This document shows, in pieces, positions 16,191-24,941 of a stretch of 35,476 bases of DNA. Both the position numbers and the translations under genes were made by a program. Location of the stretch: the NCBI GenBank assembly GCA_015063985.1, contig SVTC01000007.1, positions 1 to 35,476 on the forward strand, written 5' to 3'. Below the pieces are notes generated by a model that was not told the origin of the DNA, searched no databases, and saw only the letters and a list, made by a program, of their open reading frames with translations. How positions within the stretch are numbered: position 1 is the first letter of the stretch; each line of letters begins with the position of its first letter. The DNA is from Oscillospiraceae bacterium (GTDB lineage: Bacteria; Bacillota; Clostridia; Oscillospirales; SIG627).

Positions 16191-18089
16191 TTATTTGGTT
16201 TTCAGCCAAGCGGCGATATCGCTCTGCCAATCTCTGCCTGCGCTTTGATAGTCAACAAGATAGAACTTTTCGCCCTTTTCATCCACAAATTCCAGCTTTA
16301 CAAGACAATCGTCATCGGCAATCTTTTTGTCGGTGCAATCGCTGTAAACAAACTGACCGTTTTCCTCCTTGAAGCTGAATACCGAGCCTGCATCCTTGCC
16401 GGTACGGGAATCCGCACAAAGAGTGATGGGACCTCTGAAAAGGCTGATGAATTTGTCATCCTCGGGGTCGTGAAGCACCTCTATCGGCCCTGCATTGTAA
16501 ACACCGGGAGTAGTACTTGTGGAGCTGGTGTAGATAACGTCCTTCTCCCAGGTGATGGGTAACTGACAGTATACGGACATATCGAGATCCAGCTCAATGT
16601 CAGTTTTGCCGTCGACCTCCACCTCAAGGAAGGCGCCCTTGATGATCCCTACATTGGAGATGGTCTTCTTGCTCCAAGCGGGGATCCTGACCTTGAAGAG
16701 AAGCTTTTCTTGGGATTCAACAGAGATCTTAACCATTCCGTCTGCGGGGAATCGGGTGTCTACCTTTACCTTCGCCTTGCCGCCGAGACAGGAGTATTCG
16801 CCCTTGTCAAAGAACATCAACGCCAGACCGCCATCGAATGATAGGAGTGCGTGCTTGGCATAGATGCCTACACCGATTGCACCGATGCAAGTGCAGCAGC
16901 CGTAATAGCTTGTGTCGCTGAAGAACTGAAGTCCTCCGACCTTTCTTCCTCTTCTGGAGGCTCTCAGGGGGCTGTAGCTGTCAAAGGGAAGATAAACGTC
17001 CAAAAGATCGGATCTCTTGGCCTTTTCGTTGATGTATGCACACTTCTTGTGCTGAGTGTTGAGAGCGCCGAGATAAGCGTTAAAGAAGCTCTTTTCAATC
17101 TGATCGGCAAAGAAGGTATCTCCGGTGATACGGAGGATCTGAGAGCAGAACTTCATCCAGGTGACGGTAACGCAGGTCTCCTGCATAATACCCTCATAGT
17201 AAGCAGTCTGTCTTACCGTGGAGTGGTCAAAAAGCTCGTGGGTGCAGCCGCAGGAGCCGATTATGCTGACATCGCTCTTTGCAACAGCCTTTGCAAAATT
17301 CACACAAAGGGTCTTGTAGTCCTCAATACCGGTGATGCGGTAAAGCTCGATAACGCCCTCGAAGCAGGAGATCATTTCATAGGCCTTGCTTACACCGTAC
17401 CGGTAAGGTAGTTGCTCGTCCTCCAGAGCAAGCTTGAAAATGTTCACTCCGTCTGCTCCGCCCTCCTCGACGATGTAGTTTGCAAAGTCAAGATGCTCCT
17501 TTTTGCCGCTGAGCTTGTAGAGCCTTACAACGGGCTCGAGGATAGATGAGGAGTTGAGACCCAGCCACGCGCTGGTAGCCTTTGTGATCTTCTTTTGTCC
17601 TTCACCGTTTCCGATGTGGATAATGATGTAGTCGAGGACTCGGGAACAAAATTCAACAATATCATTACGAAGCTTTTCGTCGCGGCAGACATCATAGTAG
17701 TACATCATTGCAAGAATAACGTACTTTCTGCACCACATATCCCAGGCGTTGAACTCCGTGTCCCGGCTGAAGCTGGAAACTCTTCCGTCATCCTCTATAA
17801 CGGTAAGCATATCCTTAACGGTGTCGGTCATAACGCCGTAAAGAGTCTCGTTGCGATTGTATTCGTATACGGTGACTGCGGCTCTGAGCATTTTGCCCCA
17901 ATATTCACCTCTCCAACCCAGATTTGTGCCGTCAAGCTGCTCTCTGAACTGATTAACAAACTTTTTCCAGAGAACTGCATCGGTAAGCTGCTCCTTTGTG
18001 AGAAAATCAGCTGCGCTGTCGGCAAGAGAGGCAAGCTTCATTTTGTCTACTGCATATCCAAGAGAATCCTTGGTAAGGTTTTTGATCAT
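16191..18089 (-). CDS. Glycoside hydrolase family 127-like (DUF1680) enzyme
   Basis: 632 residues with an (alpha/alpha)6 barrel and C-terminal beta-sandwiches, as in beta-L-arabinofuranosidase HypBA1. The metal/nucleophile site of that family can be traced: Glu304-x-Cys306 in IMQETCVT, followed by WMKFCSQILRITGD and ..YADxIExxxxNAYLGA-like sequence (IEKSFFNAYLGALN), then the Cys398-Cys399 pair in YYGCCTCIG. In the family one of these cysteines is the nucleophile and the others bind zinc. The usual CCPPN is replaced by CCTCIG, so substrate or details may differ. No signal peptide; a cytosolic enzyme for plant or glycoprotein arabinosides is inferred. AAGGAG precedes the ATG. Confidence 0.85.
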   Translation of the reverse strand: MIKNLTKDSLGYAVDKMKLASLADSAADFLTKEQLTDAVLWKKFVNQFREQLDGTNLGWRGEYWGKMLRAAVTVYEYNRNETLYGVMTDTVKDMLTVIEDDGRVSSFSRDTEFNAWDMWCRKYVILAMMYYYDVCRDEKLRNDIVEFCSRVLDYIIIHIGNGEGQKKITKATSAWLGLNSSSILEPVVRLYKLSGKKEHLDFANYIVEEGGADGVNIFKLALEDEQLPYRYGVSKAYEMISCFEGVIELYRITGIEDYKTLCVNFAKAVAKSDVSIIGSCGCTHELFDHSTVRQTAYYEGIMQETCVTVTWMKFCSQILRITGDTFFADQIEKSFFNAYLGALNTQHKKCAYINEKAKRSDLLDVYLPFDSYSPLRASRRGRKVGGLQFFSDTSYYGCCTCIGAIGVGIYAKHALLSFDGGLALMFFDKGEYSCLGGKAKVKVDTRFPADGMVKISVESQEKLLFKVRIPAWSKKTISNVGIIKGAFLEVEVDGKTDIELDLDMSVYCQLPITWEKDVIYTSSTSTTPGVYNAGPIEVLHDPEDDKFISLFRGPITLCADSRTGKDAGSVFSFKEENGQFVYSDCTDKKIADDDCLVKLEFVDEKGEKFYLVDYQSAGRDWQSDIAAWLKTK

Positions 18090-18151
18090 ATTTTTCTCCT
18101 TGCTTCCCCAAAGACGTATTTTTTGGGAAATTCTTTTTACGTATTACGTTT

Positions 18152-18180
18152 ATGGTAACATATTCTTTTGATTTTTGCAA
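18152..18180 (-). promoter_or_regulatory. Candidate promoter of the GH127-like gene
   Basis: Minus strand TTGCAA (18180-18175), 17-bp spacer, TACCAT (18157-18152), 60 bp before the start codon. Moderate match only. Confidence 0.45.
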
Positions 18181-18249
18181 GATGATATCAGAAAATAAGC
18201 CCATTTCGAAAGAAAAAAGCTTATAAGATAAGCTATATAAAATAAAAAC

Positions 18250-18278
18250 TTGACAAATCCGGCGATTTGGTGTAAAGT
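18250..18278 (+). promoter_or_regulatory. Promoter of the YegP-like gene
   Basis: TTGACA (18250-18255), 17-bp spacer, TAAAGT (18273-18278); a second TATAAT lies 22 bp from the -35. It starts 48 bp before the ATG. Confidence 0.7.
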
Positions 18279-18325
18279 ATAATTATAACAAGGCTTTTTT
18301 GAGCCGATTGAAAGGAAGAGTTACA

Positions 18326-18703
18326 ATGGGAAAGTTTATTATCAACAAAACTAAGACCGGTTACACCTTTGCACTGAAGGCATCCAACGGCGAGACCATC
18401 GGTATCGGCGGAGAAGTATTCTCCTCTTTGGAGTCCTGCAAGAACAGCATCCAAAGCGTAATCAAGAATGCTCCCGAAGCAAACTTCGAGGATCAGACCG
18501 TTGAAGGCTACGAGGCTGCAAAGCATCCCAAGTTTGAGCTTTATAACGACAAGGCAGGCGAATTCCGCTTCAGACTTAAGGCAAGAAACGGCGAGCCCAT
18601 CCTGGCAGGAGAAGGCTACACCGCAAAGGCAAGCTGCAAGAACGGCATCGACAGTGTAAGAAGAAACGTTGTTGACGCTGACATCGTTGAGCCCGAAGAA
18701 TAA
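18326..18703 (+). CDS. YegP-family protein with two DUF1508 domains
   Basis: 125 residues from the ATG at 18326 (GAAAGGAAG upstream); an in-frame upstream extension would overlap the ribosome binding site. It has two tandem DUF1508 units: KFIINKTKTGYTFALKASNG...CKNSIQSVIKNA (about 3-50) and KFELYNDKAGEFRFRLKARN...CKNGIDSVRRNV (about 66-118), each a beta-hairpin plus helix. YegP-type proteins are small, soluble and of unproven role, often stress-related. Single gene with its own promoter and terminator. Confidence 0.9.
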   Translation: MGKFIINKTKTGYTFALKASNGETIGIGGEVFSSLESCKNSIQSVIKNAPEANFEDQTVEGYEAAKHPKFELYNDKAGEFRFRLKARNGEPILAGEGYTAKASCKNGIDSVRRNVVDADIVEPEE

Positions 18704-18741
18704 TTCAACTCCTTTAAGCTTGAATAAGTAAAATCAAATAG

Positions 18742-18790
18742 GGGCTGAGTCAAATGCACATAGCAGGCATTTGACTCAGCCCTTGATTTT
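18742..18790. terminator. Convergent terminator, 16-bp perfect stem
   Basis: GGGCTGAGTCAAATGC (18742-18757) pairs perfectly with GCATTTGACTCAGCCC (18767-18782), followed by TTGATTTTTATT. It separates the yegP-like gene from the convergent beta-galactosidase. Confidence 0.9.
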
Positions 18791-18792
18791 TA

Positions 18793-20763
18793 TTAAAAGA
18801 GAACCGCCACCGAATAAGGCTCAAGGGTGATTGCGGAATCGTATTCCTTGTCACTCAAAAGCTCCTTCTTATTGCCGCTGAAGCGATACTCGCCCCTTTC
18901 GGCAGAGCCGTTTGCAACAACGGTGCAGCTTTTCTCGCCTTTCATTTTGGTCACTATAAGGTCTCCCGAGATATCACTGCGCTCCGCTCCCGCCATATCG
19001 GCCGAAAGCTTCAAAAGACTGCAAAGCTCCTTTTCCTCGGGGAAAGAGCCCAAAAGCACAACGTATCCCTTTCCAACCTTCCTGTAGCCCGCAACGCACA
19101 AGCCCTTCAGAGCGCTATGCCCGTCTTTTACGATCATAAGAGGCTCAAGCCCGCTGAAAAGCTCGAAGGAATCGCGGCAAACCACTTTTTCGCCGACTCG
19201 GTTTTCTACCGTCAAGTCATTCTGACCGCCCGGGACAGTATATTCAAGCCTTGCACCGCTAAGCTCCTCGAGAAAGCCCATAGCCCTATCCTTATATTTG
19301 GCACCTATAGAGGTCCTTATATCGGTAAGAGGTCCCGCCAGAAGAACGCCGCCGTCCTTCACCCACTGAGACACCCTCTCCCCAAAGCCGCCCTCCTCAA
19401 GAGTAAATGCTCCGGGGCATACTATAAGCTTATAGGAGGAAATATCCTCACAAAGATCCACAACGTGAGGATGGATACCCGTTTTCAGCATAGCCTTGTA
19501 AAACTCATTGGGGATACCGTCTCTCATACCGGGCTTTTTCAGCTTTTCGCTGATATCCTGACTTAAAGCCATATTCCAATTAAGACTGGTAAAGATAAGT
19601 GCGGCATCACTGACGCAGGAGCAATCTCCCAAAGCTTCGTACAGCCTCTTGGCATCCGATGCGGCTCGCTTTATCTCTCCCGCAGTGTGAGCCGGTCTTC
19701 CGCAGGTCTCAAGTACTGCGCCGTGCATCAGCTCATGACCTGCCCAGTGGGTACGCCAGAGCCAATACAAAAGACCTCCTCCGCCAAGGCTTGGACCAAG
19801 CATGGAGTTAAAATATATATACCCCTCGGGAGGAAGATCAAAATGCTGTCCCGTAGATCCCGGCCAGCTGGGCTGGGTTTCGGTTATCCAGAAGCTCTCT
19901 TTTGAAAAGCCTCTCATATAATCCAGCCACATCGCCGCACTGTGCCAATGCTCGGGGCGGTAATAGCAGTTGAACTGCACCACGTCGAGACCCTTTTCAA
20001 GACTTCTGTAATCAAAGCCGTTAAGAGGCATCGTGTCGGTTCCGATGGGAGCCTTACTGTAGCGTCTTATAATGTCCGCCTGCATATTGACAAAATCCGC
20101 GTGATTGCTTGCCTGACTTATAAGCCACTCAAGCTTTATGTGAGGATTGTGCCAGGTGTTAAAGGGCGCGGGAATATCCTCGAAGCTATCGTATTCCTGA
20201 CTGAAAAGACTGAGATTCCAGCTTTTATTAAGCTTTTGCACCGTGCCGTATTTTTTCTTAAGATGCTCTCTGAATGCGGCAAGACAGTGCTCACAAACAC
20301 AGTAGCCCTTGTCGGGGTGATGGTAGATCTCGTTATCTATCTGCCAGCCCACAACGGCTTTTTTATCTCCGAAGCGCTTGGCAAGCTCCTCAACGATGAT
20401 CCTGCTTTTCTCACGGTAATTGGGATTACTGCTGCAGCAATGCCTTCTTCCGCCGTGGCTCGCTCTTATTCCCTTGAAGTCAAGGCTTGCGGCATCGGGA
20501 TATTTTTTCAAAAACCACCTCGGAGGAGTTGCGGTGGGAGTTCCCATTATTACATTTATCCCCGCGGCTTCGCATTTATCGACTGTTTTTTCCAGCCAAT
20601 CAAAATCAAACCTACCCTCCTCGGGCTCATCCTTGCTCCAGGCAAACTCTCCGATGCGGACTGTGTTAAATCCCATATCAAGCATTTTTTTCAGATCCGC
20701 ATCTATTTCACTTTCGTCCCAATCCTCCGGATACCAATCTGCGCCTATAAGATATTCTTTCAT
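18793..20763 (-). CDS. Glycoside hydrolase family 42 beta-galactosidase
   Basis: 656 residues, full family length. The TIM barrel (about 1-375) carries the acid/base Glu145 (GWQIDNEIYHH) and the nucleophile Glu295 (FWITETQPSW). Cysteines 109/110 and 155, 157, 160 (CVCEHC) fit the structural zinc cluster of GH42. The trimerisation/Rossmann-like domain (about 390-590) and a C-terminal beta domain follow. No signal peptide: it acts in the cytosol on imported galactosides, probably short galacto-oligosaccharides. The start overlaps the radC stop (ATGA), so it is read with galU and radC; galU makes UDP-glucose, which the Leloir pathway needs for the released galactose. Confidence 0.95.
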   Translation of the reverse strand: MKEYLIGADWYPEDWDESEIDADLKKMLDMGFNTVRIGEFAWSKDEPEEGRFDFDWLEKTVDKCEAAGINVIMGTPTATPPRWFLKKYPDAASLDFKGIRASHGGRRHCCSSNPNYREKSRIIVEELAKRFGDKKAVVGWQIDNEIYHHPDKGYCVCEHCLAAFREHLKKKYGTVQKLNKSWNLSLFSQEYDSFEDIPAPFNTWHNPHIKLEWLISQASNHADFVNMQADIIRRYSKAPIGTDTMPLNGFDYRSLEKGLDVVQFNCYYRPEHWHSAAMWLDYMRGFSKESFWITETQPSWPGSTGQHFDLPPEGYIYFNSMLGPSLGGGGLLYWLWRTHWAGHELMHGAVLETCGRPAHTAGEIKRAASDAKRLYEALGDCSCVSDAALIFTSLNWNMALSQDISEKLKKPGMRDGIPNEFYKAMLKTGIHPHVVDLCEDISSYKLIVCPGAFTLEEGGFGERVSQWVKDGGVLLAGPLTDIRTSIGAKYKDRAMGFLEELSGARLEYTVPGGQNDLTVENRVGEKVVCRDSFELFSGLEPLMIVKDGHSALKGLCVAGYRKVGKGYVVLLGSFPEEKELCSLLKLSADMAGAERSDISGDLIVTKMKGEKSCTVVANGSAERGEYRFSGNKKELLSDKEYDSAITLEPYSVAVLF

Positions 20764-21449
20764 TTCAAATGCTCCGTTGTAGTAAACCTATCTCCCGCCA
20801 CAATGTAATGCTCCACGAGCTGAACTCTCATTTTCAACAAAAACTCTCTGATCTCATTGGTGGTATTAAGATCATCGGAGGATGCAATGGGAATACCGCT
20901 TGGATGATTATGCGCCATTATAACGTACGCCGCTCTGTGTGCACACACCGCATCCGCCAGCATTCTCAAGGAAAAAGATGCACTGTTGACGTCTCCGTAG
21001 TGCAAGGTCCTCTCGCCGACGTAGTTCATTTCGCCATCATAGAAGATGAAGAAGACCTCCTCGACCTGCTTGTTTTCGAAATGCTTGACCATATACGTAC
21101 CGGTTTTGTAAAGCTCATACCTTTTTTCAATAGTCTTGATCGCACGAGTAGATTCGTAGCTCTGGCATATCTCTCCAACCAGTCTTAACAGTATTGCGGC
21201 ATTTTCGCCTATGTATTCTATCTCTTTTAACTGCTCCACGTCCGCTTCAAGGACACCGCTTACACTTCCAAAACGCTGAATAAGCTGATGAGCCAAGGGG
21301 TTTGTATCTCTTTGAGGGATGCAGTAAAACAGCAAAAGCTCCAATATGTTATGTGCCTCAAAGGATGAAAGTCCCTCATTGAGAAAGCGTCTTCTAAGCC
21401 TTTCTCTGTGTCCCTTGTGGATACCCTTGTGAATATCACGTTCCTTCAC
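20760..21449 (-). CDS. radC: RadC family JAMM/MPN+ protein
   Basis: 229 residues. An N-terminal helix-hairpin-helix region (about 12-90: GHRERLRRRF..., LELLLFY.IPQRDTNPLAHQLI) is followed by the JAB domain with the zinc motif HNHPSGIPIASSDD (His..His..Asp). In spite of its name the family has no proven role in recombination; a DNA-linked metallohydrolase is inferred. It overlaps galU upstream and the beta-galactosidase downstream by 4 bp each. Confidence 0.93.
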   Translation of the reverse strand: MKERDIHKGIHKGHRERLRRRFLNEGLSSFEAHNILELLLFYCIPQRDTNPLAHQLIQRFGSVSGVLEADVEQLKEIEYIGENAAILLRLVGEICQSYESTRAIKTIEKRYELYKTGTYMVKHFENKQVEEVFFIFYDGEMNYVGERTLHYGDVNSASFSLRMLADAVCAHRAAYVIMAHNHPSGIPIASSDDLNTTNEIREFLLKMRVQLVEHYIVAGDRFTTTEHLK

Positions 21450-22318
21450 AGTGTCTTTACAAACTCCTTAAGCCAAGACTTGAAATCCTCACCCAATTCG
21501 GGAGATTTAACACCCAGAGAAACGTTGGCCTTCAAAAATCCCAGCTTGCTTCCCATATCGTGTCTGGTTCCCTCAAACTCATAGGCGATCACACTGTCCT
21601 TTCTTGCCATTATCGCCATAGCATCGGTAAGCTGTATTTCTCCGCCCGCACCGGGCTTGATATTCTCAAGAATATCAAAGACGTCGGGAGTAAGAATAAC
21701 TCTTCCGAGAATGGAAAGGGTGGTTATGATCTGCTCCTCGCGGGGCTTCTCTATCATATCTGTCACCTTATATATTCTTTCGCCTATACTCTTGGCATCC
21801 AGTGTGCAGTATCTTTTCACGTCCTCGCGGCTGACGTTCTGTACTCCCACAACAGGAAGACGGTATTTTTCATAAAGCTTTATCATTTCAAGAGAGGTAG
21901 AGGTGGGTGCATCTATAACGTCGTCCCCGTATAGCACCAGAAAAGGCTCGTCTCCAACGAAGCTCTTGGTCCTTGCCACGGCGTGTCCCAAGCCCTTGGT
22001 CTGCTTCTGACGGAGAAAATATACGTTTGCCATATCGGCAATGGCACGAAGCTCCTCTGCGACCTTATCCTTTCCGCCGTCCATAAGCTTTTTCTCGTAT
22101 TCGGGAGAATAATCAAAATAATCCTCAATACAATCCTTATCACGATTGGTAATAACGAGAATATCGGTAATTCCCGCGGCTACCGCTTCCTCTATCAGAT
22201 ATTGAATTGAAGGCTTGTCAACAATGGGCAGCATTTCTTTACATACCGCCTTTGCCTGAGGAAGCATTCTTGTTCCAAGTCCTGCCGCAGGGATGACCGC
22301 CTTTGTGATCTTTTTCAT
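21446..22318 (-). CDS. galU: UTP-glucose-1-phosphate uridylyltransferase
   Basis: 290 residues from the ATG at 22318, which has GGAGA 6 bp upstream; an ATG four codons earlier lacks a ribosome binding site. It makes UDP-glucose from UTP and glucose-1-phosphate. Motifs: KAVIPAAGLGTRMLPQAKAV (nucleotide loop), KEMLPIVDKPSIQYLIEEA, VLYGDDVID (metal) and GGEIQLTDAM. The usual TKAQPKEM reads AKAVCKEM. First gene of an operon with radC and the GH42 gene. Confidence 0.95.
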   Translation of the reverse strand: MKKITKAVIPAAGLGTRMLPQAKAVCKEMLPIVDKPSIQYLIEEAVAAGITDILVITNRDKDCIEDYFDYSPEYEKKLMDGGKDKVAEELRAIADMANVYFLRQKQTKGLGHAVARTKSFVGDEPFLVLYGDDVIDAPTSTSLEMIKLYEKYRLPVVGVQNVSREDVKRYCTLDAKSIGERIYKVTDMIEKPREEQIITTLSILGRVILTPDVFDILENIKPGAGGEIQLTDAMAIMARKDSVIAYEFEGTRHDMGSKLGFLKANVSLGVKSPELGEDFKSWLKEFVKTL

Positions 22319-22385
22319 TTCAGTCTCCATTTATACGTATATTTTTTAAGGCCACCCTTGAAGGCAGCCTTTGGGTCATAGTATA

Positions 22386-22414
22386 AGTATACACTATTAC
22401 TTAAATATAATCAA
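22386..22414 (-). promoter_or_regulatory. Promoter of galU-radC-GH42 operon
   Basis: Minus strand TTGATT (22414-22409), 17-bp spacer, TATACT (22391-22386). The leader to 22319 can form an imperfect hairpin, AAGGCTGCC/GGTGGCCTT (about 22345-22368), without a U-tract. Confidence 0.7.
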
Positions 22415-22433
22415 TAGTTTTTATCTGTTTTGT

Positions 22434-23288
22434 TTAAATTTCTCTTCTTGATTCTCTCATTTTCTTAAAACGCTTCATTAGTACAGGGCTTATCCATACC
22501 GCAAAAAGACCCACGGCAACACCGGTTACTATATCGGTAACGTAATGAGCCCCCAATCTGAGTCTGCTGAAAGCTGTAAGCACCAGCCACACCACAAGAA
22601 TGCATCTTAATACCGCAAGCTTTTTCTTATCACTGACAAGATACGTAACAGACATAAAGCAGGCAGCATTGGCAGAATGCCCCGACGGGAAGGAAAAATG
22701 CCCCGTAAAGAGCTGAGGAATTGCAAAAAAGCTGTATTCTCCCTTACCGGCAAGCACGTCTCTGTATCTTACTCTTCCCCAAAAAGCCTTAAGGAAAAAG
22801 CTCACAAAGAGCGTTATTATACAGCAAAGGGCGGTAACACGGCATTTGTTGCAAAAATCTCCTATACCCTTATCGTCAACTCCCAAGACAAAGCGTTCCT
22901 TATATTTTTTCTTCAAGCCGTAATAGAAGACTAAACTCAGTATAAGCTGACCTATGACGCCGATAATGATATTAACGTACATACTGAAGGCACCGGTGGG
23001 ACAAAAATCTCCCGATAGCTTAAGAGTAAGATAGGTAAGTCCTATTATTCCCCATACAAAGTGGCTTATTCTGTATGCCGTGGAGCGCTCAAAAACCAGC
23101 ATAAAGTTTACACAGAACACAAAAAGAATTATGCTGGGAGGCTCGCCGGTGGTCTCGAAAAAGTGACCGACCCCGGAATCCGCCTTATAAAAGGTATCGC
23201 TTATGGCAACGTCGAATATACCCAATACAAAAAGCAATACCGCAAGTCCCAAAAGCCCAAAGATAATTATCGATTTATTTTTTGTCAT
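22434..23288 (-). CDS. PAP2-type membrane phosphatase
   Basis: 284 residues with about six transmembrane helices. The three PAP2 motifs are complete: KAFWGRVRYRD (K..R), SFPSGHSAN (PSGH with the catalytic His) and SRLRLGAHYVTDI (SR..H..D). Enzymes of this kind dephosphorylate lipid phosphates such as undecaprenyl pyrophosphate or phosphatidic acid at the outer membrane face; which one is unclear. It lies 12 bp after glycerate kinase, with AAGGAAA before the ATG. No clear terminator follows; the galU promoter begins just upstream of its stop. Confidence 0.9.
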   Translation of the reverse strand: MTKNKSIIIFGLLGLAVLLFVLGIFDVAISDTFYKADSGVGHFFETTGEPPSIILFVFCVNFMLVFERSTAYRISHFVWGIIGLTYLTLKLSGDFCPTGAFSMYVNIIIGVIGQLILSLVFYYGLKKKYKERFVLGVDDKGIGDFCNKCRVTALCCIITLFVSFFLKAFWGRVRYRDVLAGKGEYSFFAIPQLFTGHFSFPSGHSANAACFMSVTYLVSDKKKLAVLRCILVVWLVLTAFSRLRLGAHYVTDIVTGVAVGLFAVWISPVLMKRFKKMRESRREI

Positions 23289-23300
23289 ATCGTTTCCTTG

Positions 23301-24434
23301 TCAACGTGAAATTACCGCGGCAAAGCGGAAGATATCCTCAAGGCTTGCTTCAAGATCCGCCTTTGATCTGAGCCTTGCCTCACTGAAGGGAACCGCCACT
23401 CTGTTTATTGAAAAGATGGCACTGACTCCCATATCGTACGCCTTTTCATAGCTGTCGCCCACGTCGCCCACAACGGCGATCAGCGGAACGTTTTTCGCTT
23501 TTGTTCTCTTTGCAATGCCGATGACCACCTTGCCTCTGAGAGACTGACTGTCAAGCTTGCCCTCGCCGGAAATAACAAGATCCGCATTTTCAAGCCTTCT
23601 GTCAAAATCCACCGCATCCAGCACTGCGTTTATCCCCATCGTCATTTTCGCGCCGAAGAATGCCACCGCGCCTGCGCCAAAGGCTCCCGCCGCACCTGCT
23701 CCGGGAATATCATCCACTCTTATTCCAAGCTCGGAAAAGATCACCTCGGCAAGGCTCTTAAGTCCGTCGTCCAGCATTTTCACGCAAGCTTCATCCGCTC
23801 CCTTTTGGGGAGCAAAAACGTAAGCCGCGCCGTTTGGTCCGTACATCGGATTGTCAATATCGCACATAGCGGTTATCTCAACGTCCGCCAAGCGCTGTTT
23901 AGCCAATGAAACATCTATATGACACACGTCCTTAAGGGTCTCCCCCACAGGAACGAAGCAATTTTTGTCTTTATCAAAAAATCTCACACCCATAGCCGCC
24001 GCGGCTCCGCAACCGCCGTCGTTGGTGGCACTGCCGCCCAAAGCGAGAACTATCTTTTTTGCGCCTTTATTCACGGCATCCAGAATAAGCTCTCCCACTC
24101 CGTAGGTAGTAGTCTTTTCGGCGTGCTTATTATCTCCCACCATAGGAAGACCTGCCGCTGCTGCCATTTCTATAACGGCGGTACCGTCCGGCAAAACACC
24201 GTAAAAGCTCTCTGTTTTTTCCATATAAGGACCGCAAACAAAAAGCCGTCTCTTTTCTCCTCCGCAAGCGGTCAGAAAAGCATCCACACTACCCTCGCCT
24301 CCGTCGGCAACGGGCAGACAGCTGACCTCGCATTGGGGCATTGATCTGTTTATTACCCTTTTTGCAATGTCGCAAAACTCGGCACTGGACACAGTGCCCT
24401 TAAAGGAATCGGGAATTACTATTACGTTCTTCAT
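23301..24434 (-). CDS. glxK: Glycerate kinase
   Basis: 377 residues from the ATG at 24434; the upstream in-frame stretch lies in the secG terminator. Family pattern GlxK/GarK: VIPDSFKGTVSSAEFCDIA at the N-terminus, PVADGGEGSVDAFL, LALGGSATNDGGCGAAAAMG (catalytic Gly-rich segment), CDIDNPMYGPNGAAYVFAPQKGA and SGEGKLDSQSLRGKV near the C-terminus. It phosphorylates glycerate to 2-phosphoglycerate, feeding glycolysis. It is preceded by AGAAGAG and followed closely by the PAP2 gene. Confidence 0.93.
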   Translation of the reverse strand: MKNVIVIPDSFKGTVSSAEFCDIAKRVINRSMPQCEVSCLPVADGGEGSVDAFLTACGGEKRRLFVCGPYMEKTESFYGVLPDGTAVIEMAAAAGLPMVGDNKHAEKTTTYGVGELILDAVNKGAKKIVLALGGSATNDGGCGAAAAMGVRFFDKDKNCFVPVGETLKDVCHIDVSLAKQRLADVEITAMCDIDNPMYGPNGAAYVFAPQKGADEACVKMLDDGLKSLAEVIFSELGIRVDDIPGAGAAGAFGAGAVAFFGAKMTMGINAVLDAVDFDRRLENADLVISGEGKLDSQSLRGKVVIGIAKRTKAKNVPLIAVVGDVGDSYEKAYDMGVSAIFSINRVAVPFSEARLRSKADLEASLEDIFRFAAVISR

Positions 24435-24457
24435 TTTCTTTTCTCTTCTTAAATGGA

Positions 24458-24486
24458 AACACCCCCGTCGAACAGACGGGGGTGTT
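24458..24486 (-). terminator. Hairpin between secG and glycerate kinase
   Basis: Stem AACACCCCCGTC/GACGGGGGTGTT with a 5-nt loop, then TTTCCATTT on the minus strand. The GC-rich stem is strong but the U-tract is interrupted, so partial read-through into glycerate kinase (start 24 bp on) is likely, since no separate promoter was seen. Confidence 0.75.
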
Positions 24487-24515
24487 GTGAAAACTAAACT
24501 TCGGCTGCTCGCCAA

Positions 24516-24899
24516 TTATTCAGCGGTAGCTTCCTGCGTTTTTGCAGTAGTCTTCTCGGATGTAGCCTCCTGGGTCTTGGTCTCAACAGTCTCAACTGTC
24601 TCAACTGTACCTTCGGTAGTCTTGTTGGAACTACTGCCCTTGTTAGTGTCAGCAGGCTCTGTGGCAATGATGTACACCAGCAAAACCACGGTCACAAAAA
24701 TAATAGCAACAATGGTGGTCACCTTTGAAAGGATAGCATCCTTGCTTCTTCCCTGGGTCTTGCCGAAGAAGGTCTCTCCGCCGCCTGTGATAGTGCCGGA
24801 AAGTCCCTCGGATTTACCCTGCTGCATAAGAACTGCGACCACGAGGAACACTGCCATAACAAGCAGGATTATACAAAGAATCAGTTCAAATACTTCCAT
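24516..24899 (-). CDS. secG: Preprotein translocase subunit SecG
   Basis: 127 residues. Two transmembrane helices (about 4-25 and 58-80) flank the conserved loop MQQGKSEGLSGTITGGGETF; this is SecG of the SecYEG channel. The C-terminal 45 residues are an unusual Thr/Glu-rich tail with repeats (VETVETVETK, TTAKTQEAT) not found in typical SecG. Fourth gene after rpsF-ssb-rpsR, 42 bp downstream of rpsR, with GAGGTG before the ATG. Confidence 0.93.
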   Translation of the reverse strand: MEVFELILCIILLVMAVFLVVAVLMQQGKSEGLSGTITGGGETFFGKTQGRSKDAILSKVTTIVAIIFVTVVLLVYIIATEPADTNKGSSSNKTTEGTVETVETVETKTQEATSEKTTAKTQEATAE

Positions 24900-24941
24900 G
24901 TATTACACCTCTTCCAAATTTAATAAATAATATAGGGGATA

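Noticed and set aside
24435-24515. N-terminal extension of glycerate kinase
   Set aside because: It would be encoded by the secG terminator hairpin, and the family begins at MKNVIVIPDSFKG.
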